64,000 nt of DNA from Microbacterium flavescens (lineage in GTDB: Bacteria; Actinomycetota; Actinomycetes; Actinomycetales; Microbacteriaceae), in assembly GCF_018588945.1 (NCBI RefSeq), contig NZ_JAFIWA010000001.1:372001-436000 (forward strand). The letters are read 5' to 3'. Of this stretch, positions 56,721 to 64,000 are shown in pieces (position 1 is the stretch's first letter; every line of letters begins with the position of its first letter). The notes beneath the pieces are model-generated. The model was not told the DNA's origin. It saw only the letters and a list, made by a program, of their open reading frames with translations, and searched no databases. The translations under genes and the position numbers were made by a program.

Positions 56721-58403
56721 CTACGCACCATCCTGGTGCTGGTCGCGCACGAGGTCCACGACCTCGTCGTACTTAGGCGAGTTCATGAAGTTGTCCACCG
56801 AGACGTGAACGGATGTGGGCGTCTGCTTGCGCGCCCTGTCCGTCAGCTGATTCTGGGTGATGACCAGGTCGGCGGAGGCATCCAGGTTCGCGATGGCCTT
56901 GTTGACCACCGTGACGTCCTCGATGCCCGCCTTCTTGATCTTGTTGCGCAGCACGCTGGCGCCCATCGCGGACGACCCCATGCCCGCGTCGCACGCGAAC
57001 ACGATGTTGCGCACCCGCTTGGTGGTCAGGACGCCGCCATCGGCGACGCCGGCCGTCTCGGCCTCGGTCTCCAGCTTGTCGACGGCCTCCTCCGCGTCAC
57101 GGAGCGCGGCCTTGTCCTTGCCGTCCGAGGCGCGCAGCGCGTCCATCGCCGCCGACGACTTGCCCTTGTTGGCCTCGGTCTGGCTGATCGCCGCACCGAA
57201 CGAGTCGGCTTCGGCGAGCAGGTCCCGCTTGCGCGATGCCCGCAGGATGACGCCGGCGACGAGGAACGTCACGGTCGCCGCCAGGATCACCGAGAGGTAG
57301 ACCACGAGCAGGTTGCCGACGCCGGGGCCGATGGCTGCGGCGGTGACCGCGATGATGCTGCCGGGAGCCGCCGGGAACGCGAGACCGCCGCCCAGGATCA
57401 TGTTGGTCGTGACGCCGGTCGCGCCGCCCGCGATGAGGGCGAGGATCGTCATCGGCTTGCTCAGCGCGTACGGGAAGTAGATCTCGTGGATGCCGCCGAA
57501 GAACTGGATGATGATCGCGCCGGGTGCCGAGGCCTTCGCCGCGCCGACCCCGAAGAAGGTGAAGGCCAGCAGCAGGCCGAGGCCCGGTCCGGGGTTCGCC
57601 TCGATGAGGAAGAGGATCGACTTGCCGGTCTCGGCCGCCTGCTCGATGCCGAGCGGCGTGAAGACTCCGTGGTTGATGGCGTTGTTGAGGAACAGCACCT
57701 TCGCGGGCTCGACGATGATCGACACCAGGGGCAGCAGGCTCATGTCGACGAGCCAGCCGACCGCTCCGCCGAGGACCGCGCTGATGCCGAGCATCACCGG
57801 GCCGAAGGCGAAGAAGCCGACGATCGCGAGGATCATGCCCAGGATGCCTGCGGAGAAGTTGTTGACCAGCATCTCGAAGCCGGGCTTGATCTTCCCGTCC
57901 CAGATGCGGTCCATCCACTTCGTGATGAGCGCCGCGAGCGGACCCATGATCATCGCGCCGAGGAACATCGGGATGTTCGTGCCGACGATGACGCCGACCG
58001 TCGCGATGCTCGCGACCACGCCGCCGCGCTCGCCGTAGACCATGCGGCCCGCGGTGTTCGCGATGAGGAGCGGCAGGAGATAGGTGACCATCGGGCCGAC
58101 CAGGCCCACATATGCCCAGAAGGTCGCGCCGTCGGCCTCGGCGAGGGCCACCATGGAGCCCTGCCAGCCGATGATCGCCTGGTCGCCGCCGCCGCCGATG
58201 ATCTCGGAGACGGGGTACCAGTGCCAGCCGAAGGGGCTGTCCACGCCGAAGAATCCGGCGGGGATGAAGAGCATCGTGATGAAGCCCCAGGCGATGAACG
58301 CCGCGATGTTGGGCATGATCATGCCGGAGAGGAAGGTGCCGAACCGCTGCACCCCCACCCTCGCCTTGTTCATGCCCGTTGCGGGCGCTGACGTCGTTGT
58401 CAT
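56721..58403 (-). CDS. mtlA: Mannitol PTS permease, EIICB
   Basis: The 560-residue permease imports and phosphorylates mannitol. The membrane EIIC domain (FGTFLSGMIMPNIAAFIAWG onward, with IHEIYFPYAL) spans about residues 1-365. A long charged Ala/Lys/Asp linker of about 80 residues leads to the EIIB domain with the phosphorylated Cys in VFACDAGMGSSAMGAS. EIIA is separate (mtlF). AAGGAG lies eight bases before the ATG, which overlaps the ptsI stop. Confidence 0.96.
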   Translation of the reverse strand: MTTTSAPATGMNKARVGVQRFGTFLSGMIMPNIAAFIAWGFITMLFIPAGFFGVDSPFGWHWYPVSEIIGGGGDQAIIGWQGSMVALAEADGATFWAYVGLVGPMVTYLLPLLIANTAGRMVYGERGGVVASIATVGVIVGTNIPMFLGAMIMGPLAALITKWMDRIWDGKIKPGFEMLVNNFSAGILGMILAIVGFFAFGPVMLGISAVLGGAVGWLVDMSLLPLVSIIVEPAKVLFLNNAINHGVFTPLGIEQAAETGKSILFLIEANPGPGLGLLLAFTFFGVGAAKASAPGAIIIQFFGGIHEIYFPYALSKPMTILALIAGGATGVTTNMILGGGLAFPAAPGSIIAVTAAAIGPGVGNLLVVYLSVILAATVTFLVAGVILRASRKRDLLAEADSFGAAISQTEANKGKSSAAMDALRASDGKDKAALRDAEEAVDKLETEAETAGVADGGVLTTKRVRNIVFACDAGMGSSAMGASVLRNKIKKAGIEDVTVVNKAIANLDASADLVITQNQLTDRARKQTPTSVHVSVDNFMNSPKYDEVVDLVRDQHQDGA

Positions 58404-60091
58404 TGCGATGTCTCCTTCGATCGGGTCGCGGCTTCCTGAGCCGCGGTTCGGGCGGATGCCGCATCGTTCGCGGCGAGGGCGGCCTCGGCGATGACGCGCG
58501 CATCGTCGAGGGAGTGCTGGAGCAGGGTGGCGCGCACGTCGGCGAGCGCGGTGGGCGCCATCGACAGGCTCGTCGCGCCGAGGCCGACGAGCACGACCGC
58601 CAGGAGCGGGTCGGCGGCGGCCTCGCCGCAGATGCCGACGGGCTTGCCGTGGACGCGCCCGGCGTCGCCCACCTCGCGGATGAGCCTCAGGACGGCGGGG
58701 TGCCACGGGTCCTGCAGGCCCGCCACCGATCCGAGCATCCGGTCGGCGGCCATCGTGTACTGCGTGAGGTCGTTCGTGCCGATCGACGCGAAGTCGCTGT
58801 GCTCCAGGATCCGGTCGGCGAGCAGCGCCGAGGAGGGGACCTCGACCATCACGCCCGCGGTCTTGATGCCGTAGTCGCGGGCGAGGTCGGTGAAGTACAC
58901 CGCCTCCTCGACGGTGGCCACCATCGGCGCCATGACCCACAGGTCGGCCGCGCCCTCCGGCGTGCGGCGGGTCGCGGCATCCGCGTCTGCCAGCGCCGTC
59001 AGCTGCTCGCGCAGGATGTCCTCACTCGCGCGCAGGGCGCGGATGCCGCGGAGGCCGAGCGCGGGGTTCTCCTCGTGAGCGTCGTTGAGGAACGCGAGCG
59101 GCTTGTCGGCGCCGGCGTCGAGCACCCGCACGACAACCTTCTTGCCCGGGAACGCCGAGAGGAGCTTCGTGTACGCCTCGCGCTGCTGCTCCACGGTGGG
59201 AGCCTGGGCCGAGCTGAGGAACAGGAACTCGGTGCGGAAGAGCCCGACCCCCTCGGCGCCGAGCGCGACCGCATCGAGGGCGGCCTCCGGCTTGCCGAGG
59301 TTGGCCAGCAGCGGGATCGGCGTGCCGTCGGCGAGCGCCCCGTCGGTGATCGGCGCCGACGACGCCGACGCCCGATCCTCCGCGCGGCGCTGGGCGCGCT
59401 CGAGCTCGTCGGAGGTCGGCGCTGTCGTGACGACGCCGGCCGCGGCATCCACGATCACCGTCTCGCCGTCGCGCAGGCTCTTCGCGTCGACCGCGCCGAC
59501 GATGGCGACGATCGACTTCTCGCGGGCCAGGATCGCGGTGTGCGAAGTCGGTCCGCCCTCGGTCGTGACGAGCGCGAGCACCTTGTCGAGATCCAGCATC
59601 GCGGTGTCGGCGGGGGCGAGATCCTTCGCGACGAGCACGAACGGATGCCCCGGATCGGGCACGCCCGGAGCCGGTTCGCCGCGCAGCCGCGCAATCACCC
59701 TCTGGGCGACGTCGTCGAGGTCGGCGGCGCGCTCGCCGAGGTAGCCGCCGAGCGCCGTGAGCTGCTCGCGGAACGAGGCGAAGGCGTCGAAGACGGCGAA
59801 CTCCGCCGTCTTGCCCTGATCGATGCGCGACGCGACCTCGTCGGCGAGGCTCGGGTCCTCCGCCATCATGGCCTGCGCCTCGAGCACGTCCTGCGCGGCA
59901 CCGCCGGCCTGCGCGCCGCGCTGCTCGAGCTCGCGTGCCACCGCGCCGACCGCCTCGGTCACCCGGGCCTTCTCCTCGTCGGCCGCGATGGTGCTCGGCG
60001 CGTCGCTCGGTGCCGGCAGCGGCTCGGCCATGCGTGCCACCGGCCCCTGCGCGACGCCCAGACCGATGCCCACTCCCCGTAGTTCGGTCAT
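58400..60091 (-). CDS. ptsI: PTS enzyme I (phosphoenolpyruvate-protein phosphotransferase)
   Basis: The 563-residue general PTS enzyme takes phosphate from PEP onto its active-site His in GGPTSHTAILAR and passes it to HPr. C-terminal PEP-binding motifs are GVGLFRTEFLF, DAGADKPLAF and the Cys-containing GKPVGICGEAA. It is encoded inside the mannitol operon, between ptsH and mtlA, rather than at a separate pts locus. Confidence 0.97.
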   Translation of the reverse strand: MTELRGVGIGLGVAQGPVARMAEPLPAPSDAPSTIAADEEKARVTEAVGAVARELEQRGAQAGGAAQDVLEAQAMMAEDPSLADEVASRIDQGKTAEFAVFDAFASFREQLTALGGYLGERAADLDDVAQRVIARLRGEPAPGVPDPGHPFVLVAKDLAPADTAMLDLDKVLALVTTEGGPTSHTAILAREKSIVAIVGAVDAKSLRDGETVIVDAAAGVVTTAPTSDELERAQRRAEDRASASSAPITDGALADGTPIPLLANLGKPEAALDAVALGAEGVGLFRTEFLFLSSAQAPTVEQQREAYTKLLSAFPGKKVVVRVLDAGADKPLAFLNDAHEENPALGLRGIRALRASEDILREQLTALADADAATRRTPEGAADLWVMAPMVATVEEAVYFTDLARDYGIKTAGVMVEVPSSALLADRILEHSDFASIGTNDLTQYTMAADRMLGSVAGLQDPWHPAVLRLIREVGDAGRVHGKPVGICGEAAADPLLAVVLVGLGATSLSMAPTALADVRATLLQHSLDDARVIAEAALAANDAASARTAAQEAATRSKETSQ

Positions 60092-60094
60092 GGT

Positions 60095-60370
60095 CTACGC
60101 CGCGTCGTGGTCGGTCGTGAGGAGTTCGGCGAGGTTGTCCAGCGCCGCCTCGGCACCGTCTCCGTCGGCCGTCAGCGTGACGTAGTCGCCCTGCTCGACG
60201 CCGAGCGCGATCACGCCGAGGATGCTCGCCGCGTTGACCGGCGTGCCGGAGTCCTTCGCGACGGTGATCGGGATTCCGGCCTCCTTCGCCGCCTGCGCGA
60301 AGAGCTTCGCCGGCCGGGCGTGCAGGCCGTGCGCGGAGCCGATCCGGACGGTCCGTGAGATGGATGCCAT
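60095..60370 (-). CDS. ptsH: HPr phosphocarrier protein
   Basis: The 91-residue phosphocarrier has the active-site His17 in GLHARPAKLFAQAA and, at the position of the regulatory serine, Ser49 in NAASILGVIAL. It links enzyme I to mannitol EIIA. It lies three bases before ptsI and 18 bases after the EIIB-like gene. No HPr kinase gene is present in the window. Confidence 0.96.
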   Translation of the reverse strand: MASISRTVRIGSAHGLHARPAKLFAQAAKEAGIPITVAKDSGTPVNAASILGVIALGVEQGDYVTLTADGDGAEAALDNLAELLTTDHDAA

Positions 60371-60388
60371 GGTGTGACCTCTCTGTCG

Positions 60389-60766
60389 TCAGTCGCTGGT
60401 GGGGATCGAGTCCGCGGATGCGGCCCGGCCGGGTGTGCCCGCGGTCGGGGCCGGCCCCCCGGAGGCCCCGACCGCGTCTCGGATGAGTGCGAGCGTCCGT
60501 GAGCCGTCCTTGTCGGTGAAGATGTCGGACGGCAGCAGCACCACTGTCGTTCCTCTGGCCGCGGCATCCCGCTCGATGCGCTCCAGCGCATGCGCGAGAT
60601 GCGGACCGACGAGGACGACGTCCGCGGCATCGAGGTCGATCGGAAGCGACTGCTCGGTGCCGGCGAAGGCGGAGTAGGGGAACCCTGCGTCGTGGGCTGC
60701 GTGGCGCACGCGCTGGGCGACGAAGGTGCTCGACGCACCCGCTCCGCAGACCACCAGGATCCTCAT
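60389..60766 (-). CDS. Orphan PTS EIIB (lactose/cellobiose-like)
   Basis: The 125-residue protein begins with an EIIB fold of the lactose/cellobiose class (MRILVVCGAGASSTFVA), with the phospho-accepting Cys7, and ends in a Pro/Ala/Ser-rich tail of about 25 residues. There is no matching EIIC or EIIA in the operon. As first gene of the mannitol operon it could play a regulatory role by exchanging phosphate with MtlR, or belong to a carrier elsewhere. GGAGG lies nine bases before the ATG. Confidence 0.88.
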   Translation of the reverse strand: MRILVVCGAGASSTFVAQRVRHAAHDAGFPYSAFAGTEQSLPIDLDAADVVLVGPHLAHALERIERDAAARGTTVVLLPSDIFTDKDGSRTLALIRDAVGASGGPAPTAGTPGRAASADSIPTSD

Positions 60767-60849
60767 CGACCCGCCTCCATACGGCCATTCTTGTGAGTTC
60801 CCTGAGAGCGGACAACCAGGGCTTCTTCCGGTGGGGCGGAAACCGGCGG

Positions 60850-60871
60850 CCGGATCGAGGGCACGATCCGG
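60850..60871. promoter_or_regulatory. Candidate MtlR operator
   Basis: CCGGATCG-AGGGCA-CGATCCGG is a perfect inverted repeat with eight-base arms in the divergent space between the mannitol operon and the MtlR-type gene. Confidence 0.5.
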
Positions 60872-60963
60872 TCCCGTCCGCGCCGCGCGTGGTTGACTGG
60901 CACCACCCGGCCGCCGAGGCGGAACCGGGCGGCTGAGGCCCCGCCATCGAGGGAAGGACCGCC

Positions 60964-62925
60964 GTGACGCGAGCGCGACAGGACAGGCTGCTCGGCCTGC
61001 TGCTGCGCGACGGCGACTGGGCGACGGCCGCCACGCTGGCCGATGCGCTGGGGGTCACGCCCCGCAGCATCCGCTCGTACGTCACCGCGGTGAATGCGCG
61101 TGTCGCCCCCGGTTCGGCGATCGAGTCAGGACCGCTCGGCTATCGCCCCGGACCCGAGGCGGCTGCTGCGCAGCGAACGACGGGGACGGATGCCGGAACC
61201 CCGCGCGATCGCCTGCACACGCTCGTGCGCGCCCTCCTCGACGACCCCGACGGCGTCGATACGTTCGAGTTCGCCGACCGGCTGCACGTCAGCCCGGCGA
61301 CGCTCGACGCCGACCTCGCGCGCGTGCGCGGGCTGCTCGGCGGCACCGAGCTGACCCTCGAGCGCTCGGCGTCGCGCGCGCGTCTGCGCGGCACCGAGAT
61401 GGCGCAGCGGCGCCTGCTCAGCAGACTGGCCCACGACGAGATGGATGCCGGATCCTTCGACATCGTGGCCCTCCGCCGCACGCTGGGCGAGGACTCCGTC
61501 GGAGCGGCCGCCTTCGGCCCGTTCAAGGCCGACCTCGTCGCCGAGCTCGGCGCGCTCGGCTACTTCGTCAACGAGTTCGGCATCGCCGACGTCGTGATGC
61601 ACATCGCGATCGCGGCCGACCGGGTGTCGCAGGAGCGCGCCCTCGAGGGGACCGCGGCCGGCGGCAGCCCGACGCAGCAGGAGGTCGCGGCGCTGCTCGG
61701 CAGGCTCGCGGAGAAGCACCTCGGCGTCGAGCTCGGCACGGGCGACCTCCAGCACCTGGCGACGCTCGTCCTCACGCGCGTGGTGGCTCCGGGCGCCGAA
61801 GCTCCGGCCGACCACGCCCGGTCCCGCCTCGACCCCGAGGTCGAGGCGGCGGTGCGCGACGTCGTCGGCACGGCATCGGCCGAGTTCCTCGTGGACATCG
61901 CCTACGAGGACTTCATCCTGCGGCTCGCGCTCCACGTGCAGAATCTGCAGCACCGGGCGCGGGAGCAGGCATGGTCTCGCAATCCGCTCACCCGTTCGCT
62001 CAAGTCGACGTACCCGATGATCTTCGAGGTCGCCGTGTTCATCGCCAGCCGCCTGCAGGAGCGGCTCGGCATTCCGCTCCCCGACGACGAGATCGCGTAC
62101 ATCGCGATGCACGTCGGCGGCCGCCTCGAACGCAGCCGCCGCGCCGATCAGCTGCTCACGGCGACGATCGTGTGCCCCGGCTACTACGACCTGCACGAGC
62201 TGCTGCGGTCGAGCGTCGACCGCTCGCTCGGCCAGGCGATCGAGGTCGTCGGGGTCGAGACGCGGGTCGATCCCGACTGGGCGTCGATCGACACCGACCT
62301 CGTGCTCACGACGATCGACCCGGCCGTGCCGGGGGAGCGGATCGTCAAGATCCAGCCGTTCCTCACCGACGCCGACATCGAGCGCGTTCAGGCGGCCGCA
62401 GGCCGGATCCGCCGCAGTCGGCGCCTCGCGCGGCTCCGCACCGAGCTCGAGCGGTACTTCGCACCCACGGCCTTCGTTCCGGGGCTGGACGCCGTGGGAA
62501 CGACGGCGTCGCGCGGACCGGAGCCGGCGTTCGCGGGCGAGGAGGCGGTCATCCGTCGCCTCGGCGACACCCTCATCGCGCAGGGCGTCATCGACGAGGA
62601 CTACGTCGAGCGCACCATCGAGCGCGAGCGCATGTCGTCGACGGCGTTCACCGACGCGCTCGCCGTGCCCCACGCGCTCGGGATGACAGCGACCCGCACC
62701 TCGATCGCCATCGGCATCGCCGACCCGTCGATCCCGTGGGGCGAGGGGCGCGTGCAGGTCGTGGCGCTGGTGGCGTTCTCCGAGACCGACCGCGAGGCGT
62801 TCCAGACGGTGTTCGAGCAGTTCGTCGAGGTCTTCTCCGAGCGCGACAGCGTTCAGCGGATCGTCCGGCGGTCCTCCGACTTCGGCGGGTTCCTCGACGA
62901 GCTGGTCGCCGTCATCGACGGCTGA
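60964..62925 (+). CDS. mtlR: MtlR/BglG-type PRD transcriptional activator
   Basis: The 653-residue regulator has an N-terminal helix-turn-helix (DWATAATLADALGVTPRSIRSYV), a second HTH, two PRD modules (roughly residues 170-290 and 295-400), an EIIB-like domain with Cys in TATIVCPGYYD and a C-terminal EIIA-like domain with His in LAVPHALGMT. PTS components phosphorylate such proteins to set their activity. It is divergent from the mannitol operon and is inferred to activate it. The GTG follows GGAAGGA. Confidence 0.93.
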   Translation: MTRARQDRLLGLLLRDGDWATAATLADALGVTPRSIRSYVTAVNARVAPGSAIESGPLGYRPGPEAAAAQRTTGTDAGTPRDRLHTLVRALLDDPDGVDTFEFADRLHVSPATLDADLARVRGLLGGTELTLERSASRARLRGTEMAQRRLLSRLAHDEMDAGSFDIVALRRTLGEDSVGAAAFGPFKADLVAELGALGYFVNEFGIADVVMHIAIAADRVSQERALEGTAAGGSPTQQEVAALLGRLAEKHLGVELGTGDLQHLATLVLTRVVAPGAEAPADHARSRLDPEVEAAVRDVVGTASAEFLVDIAYEDFILRLALHVQNLQHRAREQAWSRNPLTRSLKSTYPMIFEVAVFIASRLQERLGIPLPDDEIAYIAMHVGGRLERSRRADQLLTATIVCPGYYDLHELLRSSVDRSLGQAIEVVGVETRVDPDWASIDTDLVLTTIDPAVPGERIVKIQPFLTDADIERVQAAAGRIRRSRRLARLRTELERYFAPTAFVPGLDAVGTTASRGPEPAFAGEEAVIRRLGDTLIAQGVIDEDYVERTIERERMSSTAFTDALAVPHALGMTATRTSIAIGIADPSIPWGEGRVQVVALVAFSETDREAFQTVFEQFVEVFSERDSVQRIVRRSSDFGGFLDELVAVIDG

Positions 62926-62968
62926 CCGCGGCCGCGGCATCCGCTCGTCGTTCGTTCGTCCGGGTGCG

Positions 62969-63025
62969 GGGCGCGTTCTGTCCGTTGGGGCGCAGATTCG
63001 GCGCCCCAACGGACGATCTGCGCCC
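62969..63025. terminator. Bidirectional hairpin between mtlR and AbiEi-like gene
   Basis: TCCGTTGGGGCGC and GCGCCCCAACGGA are perfect 13-base arms with a seven-base loop, extended on each side by GGGCGC and GCGCCC. It lies between two convergent genes. Confidence 0.8.
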
Positions 63026-63039
63026 GAGACCCGCTGCGC

Positions 63040-63993
63040 TCACGCCGGCGGGTCGATCCCGAAAGCCGTGAGGCGTCGCCCGAGCCCCTCGGCGTCGGCG
63101 ATATGCGGCCAGCCCCACCGGACGAGCCGACGCTGGGTCGTGCCACGTATCCAGTCCTCACGCTGCTTCTCGTCGTCGACGACCTGTGACGCGGTTCTTC
63201 CGTCGGTCAATCGTCCGTCTACGTACTTCATTGCGCCATCGAACTCTCCGAAAGCCTGTGCTTCCTCGATCCCGAAGTCGACGTAGAAGTTTCGACCGCC
63301 GGGACCCGGGACCCGCACTTGAAGCCGGATCTCTCGGAAGCCCAGTTCATGGAGACGGACGCGGCTGAGGCTCTCCCCGGGGAGCTGTGCGCGGCCGTCG
63401 GCGAAACGCAGTGTGCGCTGTGCGCGGGTCTGCCCATGCGCCGAACGCTGCGCGATGGTGAGTGCTGCCGCTCTGAACCTCTCCGCGGCCGCGAGGTCGT
63501 ACGAGGCAGCGCCGGTGAACGCGACCCGTCGGAGGGCCGCGTCGGCGATCGTCACCGATGCCTCGAATGATTGCGTTCGCGCGCAGTCGGCGGCGGTGCG
63601 TTCGAGGCCGGTGCACAGCATCCCGTCGATTTCCTCGAGTTCGTCGGCCGGGACGTCACCGCGATGGCGAATCACGCCCGTCGCTCTTCCCGGCCGGCCG
63701 ATCGGGGCGATGACATGCACTCTGCTCCGGTCGGGCTTGTAGAGCGGCAGCCCCTGGAGTGCGGCCGCGGTCTCGTGCGAGAACAGCGGGGGCGTCGTGG
63801 AGATCAGCGCCAGCGCTCGGGCGCGGGCGATGACTTGCTGACCGGGAGTCGAAGCCTTCCACTTCGAGCCCGAGGCATAGACGCCAGGCCGCAGGCGCAC
63901 TAGCGCGCCGGAAGCGAGTTCAGCGCGGATACGCCGCGGCGTCATCCCGCGCTCGTCCAGGTCGCTGCTTCGGAGGAGAGCGAGATTACCCAC
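63040..63993 (-). CDS. AbiEi-antitoxin-like / DUF559-type protein (second copy)
   Basis: The 317-residue protein has the AbiEi-type N-terminal winged helix (LRSSDLDERGMTPRRIRAEL, then LVRLRPGVYAS), a middle region and a C-terminal nuclease-like fold (NFYVDFGIEEAQAFGEFDG, then QREDWIRGTTQRRLVRWGWPHI). It has the same layout as the gene at 31275 but is diverged. No partner toxin is visible. The GTG at 63993 is tentative, since the frame stays open to the window edge. Confidence 0.78.
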   Translation of the reverse strand: MGNLALLRSSDLDERGMTPRRIRAELASGALVRLRPGVYASGSKWKASTPGQQVIARARALALISTTPPLFSHETAAALQGLPLYKPDRSRVHVIAPIGRPGRATGVIRHRGDVPADELEEIDGMLCTGLERTAADCARTQSFEASVTIADAALRRVAFTGAASYDLAAAERFRAAALTIAQRSAHGQTRAQRTLRFADGRAQLPGESLSRVRLHELGFREIRLQVRVPGPGGRNFYVDFGIEEAQAFGEFDGAMKYVDGRLTDGRTASQVVDDEKQREDWIRGTTQRRLVRWGWPHIADAEGLGRRLTAFGIDPPA

Positions 63994-64000
63994 ACTCGGA

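Overview
The window is a stretch of ordinary chromosome from a high-GC Gram-positive bacterium. Gene content and layout suggest Microbacteriaceae, most likely Microbacterium. The evidence is very high GC, frequent GTG and TTG starts, a succinate dehydrogenase operon in the order sdhCDAB, GTP-type PEP carboxykinase, a RamB-type regulator, a CorynebacteriumlLike LysG/LysE pair, many leaderless genes with a TANNNT box 6-8 bases before the start codon, and the recurring word GGATGCC/GGCATCC. No rRNA, tRNA, CRISPR array, prophage block or insertion sequence was recognised.

Layout. 1-4 kb: the end of an amino-acid ABC ATPase, acylphosphatase, a DUF1801 protein, the divergent lysE-lysG pair and a quinone-reductase-like enzyme. 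4-6.3 kb: a MarR regulator and DHA2 drug exporter with a promoter covered by TCAAC/GTTGA half-sites. 6.3-9.4 kb: a GH65 phosphorylase and a lone YqaJ-type nuclease. 9.4-13 kb: a RamB-like regulator divergent from pckG. 13-18.2 kb: an ABC exporter with a small HTH regulator, facing a three-gene ABC-2 exporter across two palindromic operators. 18-21.3 kb: a lipoprotein, an MHS-family transporter and a small membrane protein. 21.3-25 kb: the riboflavin operon ribD-ribE-ribBA-ribH behind an FMN riboswitch. 25-29.5 kb: glpD-glpK divergent from a SorC-type regulator. 29.5-37.1 kb: DNA repair (Fpg/Nei, Xth), GNAT, trpS, a YihY protein, an MFS transporter and an AbiEi/DUF559-like gene set among related inverted repeats. 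37.1-42 kb: sdhCDAB divergent from manC. 42-50.5 kb: a nucleoside uptake and salvage cluster (BMP lipoprotein, ABC ATPase, two permeases, cdd, deoA, add). 50.8-55 kb: a translationally coupled monooxygenase, BASS transporter and SDR set, then a TauE/SafE permease. 55-63 kb: a mannitol PTS operon that carries its own ptsH and ptsI, opposite an MtlR-type activator. 63-64 kb: a second AbiEi/DUF559-like gene.

Taken together the region feeds carbon into the centre of metabolism: glycerol, mannitol and nucleosides enter here, the TCA cycle (Sdh) and gluconeogenesis (PckG) process them, and riboflavin supplies flavin to GlpD, SdhA and the monooxygenase. The least familiar material is non-coding: at least four families of dispersed inverted repeats and several well-formed operator-like palindromes. 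No clearly new multi-gene system was found. The best candidates for a second look are the repeats around the AbiEi/DUF559 gene, the orphan EIIB heading the mannitol operon, and the monooxygenase-BASS-SDR set.
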